Of a stretch of 64,000 bases of DNA, positions 47,856 through 57,412 are shown piece by piece. The position numbers and the translations under genes are program-made. The notes below the pieces were generated by a model. That model did no database searches. It was not told the DNA's origin and worked only from the letters and a program-made list of their open reading frames with translations. The DNA lies in the NCBI GenBank assembly GCA_963722815.1, contig CAVROM010000006.1, positions 277,375-341,374 on the forward strand, written 5' to 3'. Positions within the stretch are counted from its first letter, which is position 1, and each line of letters starts with the position of its first letter. Origin of the DNA: DASQFQ01 sp963722815. GTDB taxonomy: Bacteria; Actinomycetota; Thermoleophilia; Solirubrobacterales; Solirubrobacteraceae.

Positions 47856-49532
47856 TTGAGCATCCCTCCCTCCGGGCCGCAGACGCGGCGGCTTGCCCAT
47901 GGCGTCGTCGAAGCGGCACTGAATGAGTTAGCGCGAAACAAGCTCGGCAGGACCGGGGATTCGATGCTCCGCACCTTCCTTGCGTACAGCGCGATCGAGC
48001 GCGAGGACGCCTCAGGCCAGCCGAAGGGCCTGATCGACGGGAACGATGTCAAGGCGGTTGTCCAGCGGCTGTTCACCGTCTACCCGACGCCAGACGGCGC
48101 GTCCGACGTATCGATCGCCGGCACCCCGAAGCTGCGCGGCACGACGGCGGGCAAAGTGGATTGGCTCAGCAATGAGACATACCGCGGCTCGTTCGTGGAC
48201 TACCCCGGTCCAGACGGCGCAGGAAGGGTGCTGTTCATGGACGAGGACTGGCACAAGCCGCTCAAGCCGAATGCGCTGCAGACCGTCCAGAACTCGCGGG
48301 CCGATGGGGAGACGTGGCCTCCCCGAGATGTGCTCTCGGTGATCGCGCTCTGCAATGAGCCGCTCGACTCGACCAGGGCGTGGCAAGACATCGTCGATCA
48401 CGCCCGCGAAAAGTTCCGGCTCGACACGCCGTCGTGGGAGGCGATCACCAGCGAGTCGGTGCTGGGCGCACTCAACCCGTTCGGCGGGCCCGAGTGGGAT
48501 CCCGCCAACCTGTCCGAGGAGTTGCGGCCGAAGAACGCGCCTCCGCGACGAGTCTCCGGCAAGAGCGGCGGCACGGCGCAGTCCGCTCTCATCCAAGAGC
48601 AGACCGCCGCGGTCGTGGACGCGCTGGAGCGGTTCGGACACGAGAAATTCATCGCTCTCGCCGGCGTTCCAGGGACGGGCAAGAGTTACGTTGGACGGCT
48701 TGCGGCGGAAGCGTTCGCGGATCCCGGCTGCGTGCGCCGGATCCAGTTCTCGCCGGGCTACCCGTACGAGGAGTTCGTGGAGGGCCCGCGCTTCGACGAC
48801 AACGGTCGAGTGATCGTGGAGCCAGGTTCGCTGATGGCGATTAACGATTTCGCCCACGCGAACCCGACGAAGAAGTGGGTGCTCTTCATCGAGGAGTTCA
48901 CGCGGGCAGATCTTTCGCGCGTTCTAGGAGAGCTGCTGACCTTCATCGAATACCGGAACGAAGAGTTCTTCACGATCTACACGCGGAGGAAGCCTGTACG
49001 CCTGGCGAAGAACCTGGCGTTCCTTGCCACGTACAACCCAACGGACCGGTCGGCCGTCGCTGTCGATGGCGCGCTTCTGCGACGGATGGAGGTCATCGAC
49101 TTCCCACCACGGATTGACCTGCTCCGCGACATCCTTAAAGGCAAGATCTCGCCGGCGGCCATTCGGCAGCTCGAGCGAGTGTTCGAGCGCTGCCAGGACG
49201 TCGCTGGCGAGCGGTTTGAGGAGGTGATGCCATTTGGCCACGCTTCCTTTGCCGGCGTCACGAGCGAGGCGGATCTACACCGCCTGTGGGAAGGCCAGCT
49301 TCGACGCATTCTCGTGCGTCCCAACGCGCCGAAACACGAGCTGTTCGACGCGATCAGCGAGGAGTATCCCTGGCGAAGCGGACCAGCCGTAGAGGTGGCT
49401 CTCGACGTAGCTTCCGATGACCCCGATGCAGAGCAGCCGCCGACGAGTGAAAGTGCACCAGCCGCCGCCGAGGCCCAGGAGTCAGGCGAGCCGCCCGCCG
49501 GGGACGCCCCATTCCCCGAGCACCCCGAATAG
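47856..49532 (+). CDS. mcrB: McrB-type AAA+ NTPase (system 2, intact)
   Basis: About 558 residues from TTG 47856; the start is uncertain, with ATG 47964 as the next choice. Residues 1-240 are an unassigned recognition domain (FLAYSAIEREDASGQPKGLIDGNDVKAVVQRLF, WPPRDVLSVIALCNEPLDSTRAWQDIV). The AAA+ motor has Walker A GVPGTGKS (270-277), VQFSP-type IQFSPGYPYEEFVEG, Walker B VLFIEEFTRADLSRVLGELL and sensor FLATYNPTDRSAVAVDGALLRRM. The order and loops are McrB-like. The acidic proline-rich tail is unusual. mcrC follows after 4 nt. It starts divergently from the ruined system 1. Confidence 0.85.
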   Translation: MSIPPSGPQTRRLAHGVVEAALNELARNKLGRTGDSMLRTFLAYSAIEREDASGQPKGLIDGNDVKAVVQRLFTVYPTPDGASDVSIAGTPKLRGTTAGKVDWLSNETYRGSFVDYPGPDGAGRVLFMDEDWHKPLKPNALQTVQNSRADGETWPPRDVLSVIALCNEPLDSTRAWQDIVDHAREKFRLDTPSWEAITSESVLGALNPFGGPEWDPANLSEELRPKNAPPRRVSGKSGGTAQSALIQEQTAAVVDALERFGHEKFIALAGVPGTGKSYVGRLAAEAFADPGCVRRIQFSPGYPYEEFVEGPRFDDNGRVIVEPGSLMAINDFAHANPTKKWVLFIEEFTRADLSRVLGELLTFIEYRNEEFFTIYTRRKPVRLAKNLAFLATYNPTDRSAVAVDGALLRRMEVIDFPPRIDLLRDILKGKISPAAIRQLERVFERCQDVAGERFEEVMPFGHASFAGVTSEADLHRLWEGQLRRILVRPNAPKHELFDAISEEYPWRSGPAVEVALDVASDDPDAEQPPTSESAPAAAEAQESGEPPAGDAPFPEHPE

Positions 49533-49536
49533 CGCC

Positions 49537-50814
49537 ATGCTGCTCTCTGTGACGGAGCGCGGTCGGAGCGTGCTGGACCTGTCGGTAGCATCGGCGCTCG
49601 TCGCGAAGCGCGAGTTCGGGATGCTCTGCGACGCGGGCTATGTGTCGTTGCAGGTCGGAGGCTCGACGTCGCGCCTCGTCGGCCACAAGTACGTTGGCCG
49701 CGCCGTCATTGGCGATGTGGAGTTGCGCGTCAACGAGAAGGTCGACGGTGCCCTGGTCAGCCTCGTCGCGGCGGCGACCGGAGCAGAGCTGCGAACCGAG
49801 CTGTTATCTGCCCCAGCGGGCGATTTCGACGCGGTGTCCAGGATCCTGTTGGAGATCTTCATCGACGCCGCCGGTCGCTATGTCGCTGACCGGCGCGTCC
49901 CCCGCTATGAGTACGAGTTGAGGGAATCGCCGGTGCTGCAAGGTTCGCTTCGATTGGGGCCAACCATTCGTGCGTGGGCCTCCGGGCGACCCGGACGATT
50001 CGTGTTCGAGGCCGGCCGAGTAGTCAGGGACTCGCCGCTCGACCGCGTCGTTCTCGCGTCCCTCGACGAGATCGACCGTAGCGGTCCCTTGCTGGGGCTA
50101 TCGCCAGCGATCCTGTACCGCGCCCGTTGGCTTGCAGGTGGGCTTGAGGACGTGCGCGACGAGCAATACCTCTTGACGAATCGCGATGAGCACCTGCACG
50201 AGGCCCGGGTGCTTGAGAGCGATCCGTCGACGACACCAGTGGATGCCGACCTGGCGCGGCTAGCCGCTGTCACGCTCCTTCACCACGGCTTCGCGCTCTC
50301 CGACGACATGATCGACGCCCGCGTACCGAGGGCATGGTTTGTGGACTTGGAGTCGCTATTCGAGCGTGCAGTACGGAGCAGACTTGATGCGTTGCTCGTC
50401 GCGCGGGGGATCGACGTGGACCGAGGCGAAACGCACGCTCGCCGCCTCTTTACGGCGGGCAGCGACAAGTCGAAGGTGAATCCCGACCTCGTGATCGGGG
50501 ACGGGCCTTGGGCAGTCGGAGACGTGAAATACAAGTCGCTCGCGGTGGCGTTGGGGGAGGACCAGGACCCTGAAGACCCGCAGCCCAGGAGACGCAAGAA
50601 GGAGAAGCGCCCCGACCTCTACCAAGTCCTCGTCCACGCCGCGGCTATGGGGGCTCCCCGGGCCCTGCTCGTGTACGCGAGCGATGATGTGTTCGAGCCT
50701 CGCTATCTAGGTGAGGCGGCCACGGGCGCGCGGACCTGGGCCGCGCAGGTGCGCCCCACGCATCTCGACGCGGACCTCGCCACGCTGCTCGGGGTGATGG
50801 GGCTTCCTGTCTAG
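49537..50814 (+). CDS. mcrC: McrC-type nuclease subunit (system 2, intact)
   Basis: 425 residues from ATG 49537. The N-terminal part (HKYVGRAVIGDVELRVNEKVDGALVSLVAAATG) binds McrB. The C-terminal PD-(D/E)xK nuclease shows NPDLVIGDGPWAVGDVKYKSL (about 315-332), then LYQVLVHAAAMGAPRALLVYASDD. Together with McrB it should cut foreign or modified DNA after NTP-driven translocation. A charged insert (about 336-353, PQPRRRKKEKRPD) follows the DVKYK motif. All catalytic residues look present. Confidence 0.87.
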   Translation: MLLSVTERGRSVLDLSVASALVAKREFGMLCDAGYVSLQVGGSTSRLVGHKYVGRAVIGDVELRVNEKVDGALVSLVAAATGAELRTELLSAPAGDFDAVSRILLEIFIDAAGRYVADRRVPRYEYELRESPVLQGSLRLGPTIRAWASGRPGRFVFEAGRVVRDSPLDRVVLASLDEIDRSGPLLGLSPAILYRARWLAGGLEDVRDEQYLLTNRDEHLHEARVLESDPSTTPVDADLARLAAVTLLHHGFALSDDMIDARVPRAWFVDLESLFERAVRSRLDALLVARGIDVDRGETHARRLFTAGSDKSKVNPDLVIGDGPWAVGDVKYKSLAVALGEDQDPEDPQPRRRKKEKRPDLYQVLVHAAAMGAPRALLVYASDDVFEPRYLGEAATGARTWAAQVRPTHLDADLATLLGVMGLPV

Positions 50815-51007
50815 GCGGCTTCTAGATCCGTTCGCCGCCGGTGCACCGACTTCGCGAACAAAGGCTTGCAAGGCAGGCTCCGTTGTAGCTGCGCGACGGC
50901 GGCGTCGGCTGTACCGAGGGCCGCCCGGACCACGTGGCCTCGCAGCCTGCCGCAGGACCGGCCGGCAGCCTAGTTCCGGCCAGTCCGAGTCCTAGGGCGT
51001 ATCCGAC

Positions 51008-52328
51008 TCAGGAGCCGATCTCGACGCCAGGCAGCGGGCTCTGCTCGTTTCCTGGCGCCGCGCGATCGCGTGGAGCGTCGACAAAGAGGCTCCGCGGAGC
51101 GTCACTAATCGCCGCCTGGGCCGCCTTCGCGTACGTTGGCGACACATCTATGCCGATGAATCGGCGCCCTAAAGCGCGGGCCGCGACACCGCTGGTGCCG
51201 CTTCCAACGAACGGGTCAAGAACGAGATCGTTGATGTCGGTAACTTAAGGCAATGCAGCGCGCTGGTAGCGCAAGTGGAAATTGGGCGCCGTGCCCGTCC
51301 TTGCCAGCTGCAGTTGGTAGCTTCCAGACATCAGACAGCTTGTCTGTTTCTACGAGCGGATTGCGGCCGCCGAGGCTAGGTGGTAAGCGGCGGTAGGCGC
51401 TCTTGTCGAACTTCGGTGTCCGCGTTGGCGCGAGATGGAGCACATACTCCAACGCGCGACTTACCCGTGAGTTCTGCGGTTCCGGGAGATTGTGGTCTTT
51501 CGCCCATGTCACGATGCTCTTCGCGTGGTATCCCAGCCGACTCGCACGCTCAGCGATCCGGCTCGGGATTAGGCACTGCTCACCGTCCGCTAGGAAGGCG
51601 TGACCGGCACTGTAACGGCGCGCCTCATGGTCGTGCCAGCCGCGCTTATCTTCCCCGCGCATGGCTCGCAAAGCCTCCGCTGCGTTACCCCGAATCTGCG
51701 TACGGGTGTTGTACGAATCCATGATGTTCCACCAGACTGAGGCATCCGGGGTGAGGAGAGGACGCAACTGGTGAAGAATCTGAACCGTGTGCCGGATGAA
51801 CCCTTCAGGAGTCTGCTCATGGCCGTAGACACTGGTTTCACCGTCGGCCCAAGAGACTGGCTGTGAATCCTTATAGATCCGGAGGCCCCAATACGGCGTC
51901 GAGGTAACGACGCATTGCACCGTTGCAGGACGCATACGAGCTAACGTTGCCGTCACCTCTCCCTCGATGACCATCGGGCTGTCCGCCAGCACATCGGGTG
52001 TCGCGGACGTCCCTAGCGGCTCATGATGAGCCACGAGGTAGTCGAGTATCCGGCTTCTCGGGACAAACGTCTCGGCGAACGCGTCTTGATCTAGCAGCAC
52101 CACCACGTCGGCGGCGCTGATTTCGGCTGCTGTCGTGCCAAGGACGCGGCGGATGAACTGGGAGGCCATACCGACGAGCGGTCCCACTTGGTCGATCCCA
52201 AACGTCCGTTCTCCTTGTGACCATCGTGCGCGATCGAGCGACGCGATTGGCGTACGCGGCTTGATGTCTGGGAGCGTCGCATCTCGCGACCCCCGCAAAA
52301 TCGGGATGGCGTCTTGTTGTCTTGACAT
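51008..52328 (-). pseudogene. N4/N6-type DNA methyltransferase with a late frameshift
   Basis: From ATG 52328 the frame reads to motif IV, TSTPYWGLRIY, then HTVQILHQLRPLLTPDASVWWNIMDSYNT, SIVTWAKDHNLPEP and FPLALPARCIAL. At about 51240 it runs out of frame (SYRHQRSRS*). The other frame continues exactly as expected: TDINDLVLDPFVGSGTSGVAARALGRRFIGIDVSPTYAKAAQ, motif I with the SAM-binding DPFVGSGT, to the stop at 51008. The motif IV-before-I order is beta-class. A single indel separates target motif from cofactor motif, so the listed frame alone would be inactive unless it is a sequence error. Confidence 0.82.
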
Positions 52329-53020
52329 CGCTTGCTCGCCTCAACGACTAGCCGGCCTCGGAACGTAGCCAGGCGGGCGGACGACGCCCACATTCAGGGC
52401 CTCGTGATCCCGCTGTTTCCAAGGAATCGATGCTCGGTGTCGGAGGGCCGTCGAGCTCGAGGAGCCGTGAGCCAGGCCGAACCAGGCGTCTGCGTCAGCT
52501 GGCAGTTCGACCTTGCATATGCGGGTTGTAGGCCGCCGCCGCCCAAATCTCGCCCCCTCGCGCCGATATGGGTCTTGGGGCACCAGAACGCAATGCTCAG
52601 CGCACTCGCCGCCGCCCTCAAGCTGGTCACACAGGGTGACCGCAGGACGCCAGCAAGCCGGGAGCGACTGCATGTAACTGCCGGTCTGGGAGCTCAGCCG
52701 AATCGAGCCGCTGAGGCGTCCCGCACGCGGTACAACCCGCGGCCGGAGCACCTTCGCAAGAAGTGCAAGTGCGTGCCGCTGGGTTGGTGTTGGTGGTGAT
52801 GGTGCCGGGACCTGCAGTCTGAGGAGCTCTTTCTCGGCATCCGCTCTTGGGTCATGGAGCTCCGAGGTGTTGCGCTTGATCCACGACCTGGTTCTTGATG
52901 CAGGATCTGCTCATTGGCTTTGAGCTAGGTGCTCTCGGCTTGCTCGGCATTCGGCGCCTGCGTCGCGAATTTCTTTGCCCGACCGCAGCGCTCAGCGGCT
53001 TAACCGCTGGAGATCTTGCG
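52329..53020. other. Stretch between the methyltransferase and the relaxase
   Basis: About 690 bp. A minus-strand frame (52341-52751) is partly protein-like (LVPQDPYRREGARFGRRRP, VELPADADAWFGLAHG) but has no recognisable domain. A T/G-rich segment near 52783-52802 precedes the relaxase. An origin of transfer would be expected here; I could not identify the inverted repeats or a nick site. Confidence 0.35.
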
Positions 53021-56000
53021 ATGCTGTCGATCGGAAAGCTCGCCACCGGCCAAGCCGAGTACTACCTCGAGCAGGCACATGGCTCGCTTACGCGGGCCGC
53101 GGCCGTCAGCTCGGGCGTCGAGGACTATTACCTCGGCGGGCCCGAGGCCGACGGCATCTGGACCGGTGCCGGCGCGGCTGCGCTCGGCCTGCGGGGCACG
53201 GTCGGTGCGCGCGAGCTCGATCGGGTGCTGAACGGCGAGCATCCGGCCACCGGTGAGCCGCTCGGACGCGTCCTCAGGGCCCGCGTACCGGGCTTCGATC
53301 TGACCTTCTCGGCACCGAAGAGCGTCAGCGTCCTTTTCGGGATCGGCGACGACGAGTTGCGCGCAACACTCCGTGATGCTCACGACCAGGCCGTCCTCGA
53401 CGCGCTCGGCTACATGGAGCGCGCGGCGGCGGTCACGCGGCGCGGGCCGGGCGGCGTGCACGCGATTGCCGGCAACGGGTTCGTCGCGGCGGCGTTCAGG
53501 AATCGCACCTCGCGCGCCGGCGACCCGCAGCTGCATACACATGTTCTCGTGGCCAACCTGACGCTCGGCATCGACGGGCAATGGTCCACGCTCGACGGCC
53601 GCCGCATCTACGCGCACGCCAAGACCGCCGGCTACCTCTACGAAGCGCGGCTGCGGGCACTGCTCACGCGCGAGCTCGGCGTCGAGTGGGGACCGGTGCG
53701 CAACGGGATAGCCGAGATCGACGGCGTCGCGCCGACCGTCCTGCGGGCGTTCAGCCGCCGCCGCGCCGACATCGAGGCCGAGCTCGAGCGGCGCGGAGCG
53801 AGCAGCGCCGCGGCTGCCCAGGTCGCGGCATTGCAGACCCGGCGTGCCAAGGACTATCGGGTCACACCGGAACGGCTCGTTCCGGAATGGCGCGAGCGCG
53901 CCGCGCAGCTCGGTCTGACCCGCGAGGTCATCGGCGGGCTCGGCGGTCGCGTGCGGGTCGTGGCGCAGACGCCGGAGTTGGTTGAGGAGATCGCGGCGTG
54001 GCTCGCCGGCCCGAGCGGGCTCACCGAGAAGCGCTCCACGTTCACGCGCCGCGATGTTCTGCAGGCGCTGTGCGAGGTGCTTCCCGCGAGCGCGTCGCTT
54101 CGGACGACCAACATCGAGCGCCTCGCCGACGAGTTCCTGCGCTCACCGCTCGCCGTTCCGCTCGTTGCCGGTGAGCGACGCGACGTCCTGGAGCTCGGCG
54201 ACGGCCGCGAGATCGCCACCGTCGCCGCGGAGCGGATCTACTCGACACCGGAGCTGCTCGCGCTCGAGCGAGCGATCCTCGAGTTCGCCGTCGCGCGCCG
54301 CGGCGCGCACGCGGCGGTCGCGCGTCCGCACACGGTCGAGCGTGCGCTCGCGCGTCGGCCGACGCTTGTCGACGAGCAGCGTGAGATGGTGCGGTGGCTG
54401 ACGCAGGACGGCGACGGCGTCGCGCTGGTCCTCGGGCCGGCGGGGTCGGGCAAGACGTTCGCGCTCGGCGCGGCGCGCGAGGCCTGGGAGACGAGCGGCC
54501 GCCGTGTATACGGTGCCGCGATTGCGCGCCGCGCAGCACGCGAGCTCGAAGAGGGCTCCGGCATCCCGAGCACGAGCGTGGCGTCCCTGCTCAGCGCGCT
54601 CGAGCGCCATCCGCGCTCGACGCTGCGGCAACGCTCGGTGCTCGTCGTCGACGAGGCCGGCATGCTGCCCACCCGCGAGCTCGCCGAGCTGGTGGCGCGG
54701 GTCCGCGGGCTCGACGTCAAGCTCGTACTCGTCGGCGACCACCGCCAGCTCGCGGCGATCGGGCCCGGCGGGGCGTTCCGGGCGCTCATGGATCGGCTGC
54801 CGGTGATCGAGCTCGAGCAGAACCGTAGGCAGGAGGCCGAGTGGGAGCGAGAGGCGCTGCGGCTCGTGCGCGAGGGTGCGGCGCCCGAGGCGGTTCAGCG
54901 CTACGACGACGCCGGCCGGATCGTGACCGGCGAGGACGCCGACGTGCTGCGCCAGGGCCTGGTGGCGGATTGGTGGGCGGCGCGCGATCTCGACGGGGCG
55001 GTGATGATCGCGGAGCGCCGGGTCCACGTCGCCGACCTCAATGGGCGAGCGCATGCGCTGATGCGTGCCGCGGGCGCGCTCGGTGCCGAGGAGGTGACCG
55101 TCGCCGGCGCGTCGTTCTCGGTTGGCGACCGCGTCGTGGTGCGTCGCAACGACCCGGCGCTCGGCGTCGTCAACGGCGATCGGGGAGCGGTCGTGGCCGT
55201 CGATCCGGCCCGCGGGCGGATCGATCTCGCGCTGCCCGGGGGCCAGGTCTCGCTGCCGCGCGACTATCTCGAGCGCCCGACCCGGCATGGCCGGCCGGCG
55301 CTCGAGCACGGCTACGCGATCACCGCGCATCTCGCCCAGGGCATGACCTGCCGCCGTACGTTCATCCTCGCTACGGACTCGCTCACGCGCGAGGCCGGCT
55401 ACGTCGCGCTGAGCCGCGGCAAGGAGAGCAACCGGATCTACGCGATCGCGCCCGCCGCGACGGAGCGCGACGAGTTCGCGCCCGCGACGCGCGAGCGGCG
55501 AGATGCGCGCGCCGTGCTTGTCCAGGGCCTCCAACGCTCCAACGCGCAGACGCTCGCCACCGACGCGACCGTCGCGTCGATGATCGAGGTCACCCAGCAG
55601 CACCGGGAGCTCGAGGGAACGCTGTCGCAGTTGCGCGCCGAACGGCGCCGGCTCGAGCGCGAGCGCCCCGCCTGGTATCGCCCGGGTGCTCGGAGCCAGC
55701 ATGTCGCGGCGCTCGCCGACATGGACGTGCGCGTGCGGAAGGTCGAAGGCGACGTCGCCCAGCTCGTGGGCCGGCAGGAGGCGCTGCGCGCTCAGGTCCG
55801 GCGGGACGCGCTTCCGCCCGGCAGCGGGAGCCGGAGCGGCCGTTCACGCGCGAGCGCGACCTCGGGATCGACCTCGGCCGCTGATGACCGATCGCCTGCT
55901 CACGCCCGCCGACGTCGCCGAGCGCTGCCAGATCAGCACGAAGACGGTGCTGCGGGCGATCCACCGCGGGCGGCTGCGTGCGAGCCGGCTCGGCGAGCAC

Positions 56001-56113
56001 GGTGCCTACCGCATGCACGCCGCCGACGTCGATGCGTGGATCGAGGCGAGCGTGTTGCCGGTGCAGCCGGTCCGGCGCGCCGCGACGGCTTCTCCGCTGC
56101 GGCTGCCGCCTGA
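53021..56113 (+). CDS. MobF/TrwC-type relaxase-helicase
   Basis: The start at ATG 53021 (MLSIGKLATGQAEYYLEQ), preceded by ctggag, is the normal TrwC beginning. Tyr14/Tyr15 are nicking-tyrosine candidates. The HUH triad lies in RAGDPQLHTHVLVANLTL (about 170). A RecD-like helicase follows, with Walker A GPAGSGKT (about 472), DEAGMLPT, GDHRQLAAIGPGG and a C-terminal YAITAHLAQGMTCRRTFI. It nicks and unwinds DNA for conjugative transfer. Near 55818-55822 the natural end (PFTRERDLGIDLGR, stop at 55884 overlapping the xis2 ATG) lies in another frame. As written, the frame runs on to 56113 across xis2, so a C-terminal indel is likely. Confidence 0.87.
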   Translation: MLSIGKLATGQAEYYLEQAHGSLTRAAAVSSGVEDYYLGGPEADGIWTGAGAAALGLRGTVGARELDRVLNGEHPATGEPLGRVLRARVPGFDLTFSAPKSVSVLFGIGDDELRATLRDAHDQAVLDALGYMERAAAVTRRGPGGVHAIAGNGFVAAAFRNRTSRAGDPQLHTHVLVANLTLGIDGQWSTLDGRRIYAHAKTAGYLYEARLRALLTRELGVEWGPVRNGIAEIDGVAPTVLRAFSRRRADIEAELERRGASSAAAAQVAALQTRRAKDYRVTPERLVPEWRERAAQLGLTREVIGGLGGRVRVVAQTPELVEEIAAWLAGPSGLTEKRSTFTRRDVLQALCEVLPASASLRTTNIERLADEFLRSPLAVPLVAGERRDVLELGDGREIATVAAERIYSTPELLALERAILEFAVARRGAHAAVARPHTVERALARRPTLVDEQREMVRWLTQDGDGVALVLGPAGSGKTFALGAAREAWETSGRRVYGAAIARRAARELEEGSGIPSTSVASLLSALERHPRSTLRQRSVLVVDEAGMLPTRELAELVARVRGLDVKLVLVGDHRQLAAIGPGGAFRALMDRLPVIELEQNRRQEAEWEREALRLVREGAAPEAVQRYDDAGRIVTGEDADVLRQGLVADWWAARDLDGAVMIAERRVHVADLNGRAHALMRAAGALGAEEVTVAGASFSVGDRVVVRRNDPALGVVNGDRGAVVAVDPARGRIDLALPGGQVSLPRDYLERPTRHGRPALEHGYAITAHLAQGMTCRRTFILATDSLTREAGYVALSRGKESNRIYAIAPAATERDEFAPATRERRDARAVLVQGLQRSNAQTLATDATVASMIEVTQQHRELEGTLSQLRAERRRLERERPAWYRPGARSQHVAALADMDVRVRKVEGDVAQLVGRQEALRAQVRRDALPPGSGSRSGRSRASATSGSTSAADDRSPAHARRRRRALPDQHEDGAAGDPPRAAACEPARRARCLPHARRRRRCVDRGERVAGAAGPARRDGFSAAAAA

Positions 56114-56162
56114 GCCGACGTCGGGACGCCTCGTGCTCGCACCCGACATGGGCCGGCGGTAG
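55884..56162 (+). CDS. Excisionase-like helix-turn-helix protein (module 2)
   Basis: 92 residues from ATG 55884, overlapping the expected relaxase stop as TGATG. The HTH is LLTPADVAERCQISTKTVLRAIHRGRLRASRLGEHGAYRMHAADVDAWIE, an excisionase/MerR-like fold with a wing. The C-terminus APDMGRR mirrors module 1. It binds DNA to promote excision and possibly control int2. Confidence 0.85.
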   Translation: MTDRLLTPADVAERCQISTKTVLRAIHRGRLRASRLGEHGAYRMHAADVDAWIEASVLPVQPVRRAATASPLRLPPEPTSGRLVLAPDMGRR

Positions 56163-56246
56163 CTCGGCTTCTTGGGCCTGGTTCGAGGAAGGGGTCAATT
56201 TCGGTCGGCTCGCCCTATGGGGATGACCCGACCCGAGGAGGACCCG

Positions 56247-57412
56247 ATGGTGGAGAAGCGCGAGCGACGGCGCCGCGACGGCAGCATCTACGCCGTCTGG
56301 CGCGTCCGCTGGTACGACGAGACCAGCGCCGAGCGCAGCAAGACGTTCGACCGCGCAGCCGACGCGAAGGCGTTTGAGGCCAAGATCCGCACGCTCAAGC
56401 GCACGGGCGCGCTCGCCGACATCGACGCCGGCCGCGAGACGCTCGCCGAGTTTGTCGAGGAGTGGTGGACGGTCTATGCCGGCCCGAACCTCGAGCGTGC
56501 GACCCTGCGCGCCTACGCGAGCTTCTGGAACGGCCACACGCTGCCGCGGCTCGGCCATCTCCAGCTGCGCGAGCTACGCCGCAGACGATCGCGCGCTTCC
56601 GCGCCGACCTCGAGGCCGCGGGCGTCGGGATCGAGGCGATCCGCAAGACGATGACGATGCTCCAGGGCGTGCTGCAGCGAGCGGTCGAGTGGGGCCGCGT
56701 CCCGACCAACGCGGTGAAGATCACGCGCAAGCCGCCAAAGCCGCACCGCCCGGCGGTGCAGGCGATCCCGCCGACGCTGATCGAGGTCATGCGCGCGCGG
56801 CTGCTCGATGACGGCAAGCTGCGCGACGCGACGCTGCTGGCGCTGCTCGCCTACGCCGGGCTGCGCCCGCAGGAGGCGCTCGCGCTCGAGTGGCGCCACG
56901 TCCGCGAGCGCACGCTGCTGGTCGAGCGCGCGCTCAGCGACGGGCAGCTCAAGGCGCTCAAGAACCGCCGGCAGCCGCGGACGGTTGAGCTGCTGACCCC
57001 GCTGCGCGAGGACCTCGCCGCGTGGCGCGCCGCGCAGAGCGAGCCACCGGCGACGGCGCCGGTGTTCCCGTCGCATTCCGGCACGTTCTGGCGCGCGTCG
57101 GATTGGCGGAACTGGCGCAAGCGCAGCTACAAGCCGGTCGCCGAGGCGGTCGGCATCAACGGCGCGCGCCCATACGACCTCCGCCACGCGTTCGCGTCAC
57201 TGCTCATCTACGAGGGTCGGCTCTCGGTGGTCGACATCGCTGCGCAGCTCGGGCACAACCCGACCGTGTGCTTGGACACCTATGCGCACGTGATGGCCGA
57301 GCAGCGCGGTAGCGAGTCGGTCAGCGCCGAGGCGGAGATCGTCTCCGCGCGGGTGTCGGCATCGCCGGATCGACGAGAGGAGCTTCAGCTCTCGTTCGCG
57401 GGGTGCGACTGA
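56247..57412 (+). pseudogene. Tyrosine integrase, module 2 (one frameshift)
   Basis: The start at ATG 56247 follows gaggagg. The first part (RRDGSIYAVWRVRWYDETSAERSKTF, NLERATLRAYASFWNGHTLPRLGHLQLREL) breaks at about 56572, where gagct-acgccg lacks one base of a codon. The rest, PQTIARFRADLEAAGVGIEAIRKTM, continues in the -1 frame through ARPYDLRHAFASLLIYEGRLS, AAQLGHNPTVCLDTYAHV (R, H, R and Y catalytic residues) to 57412. All conserved residues are there except for this indel, so it may be newly dead or a sequence error. Completes a relaxase-xis-int element. Confidence 0.9.
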
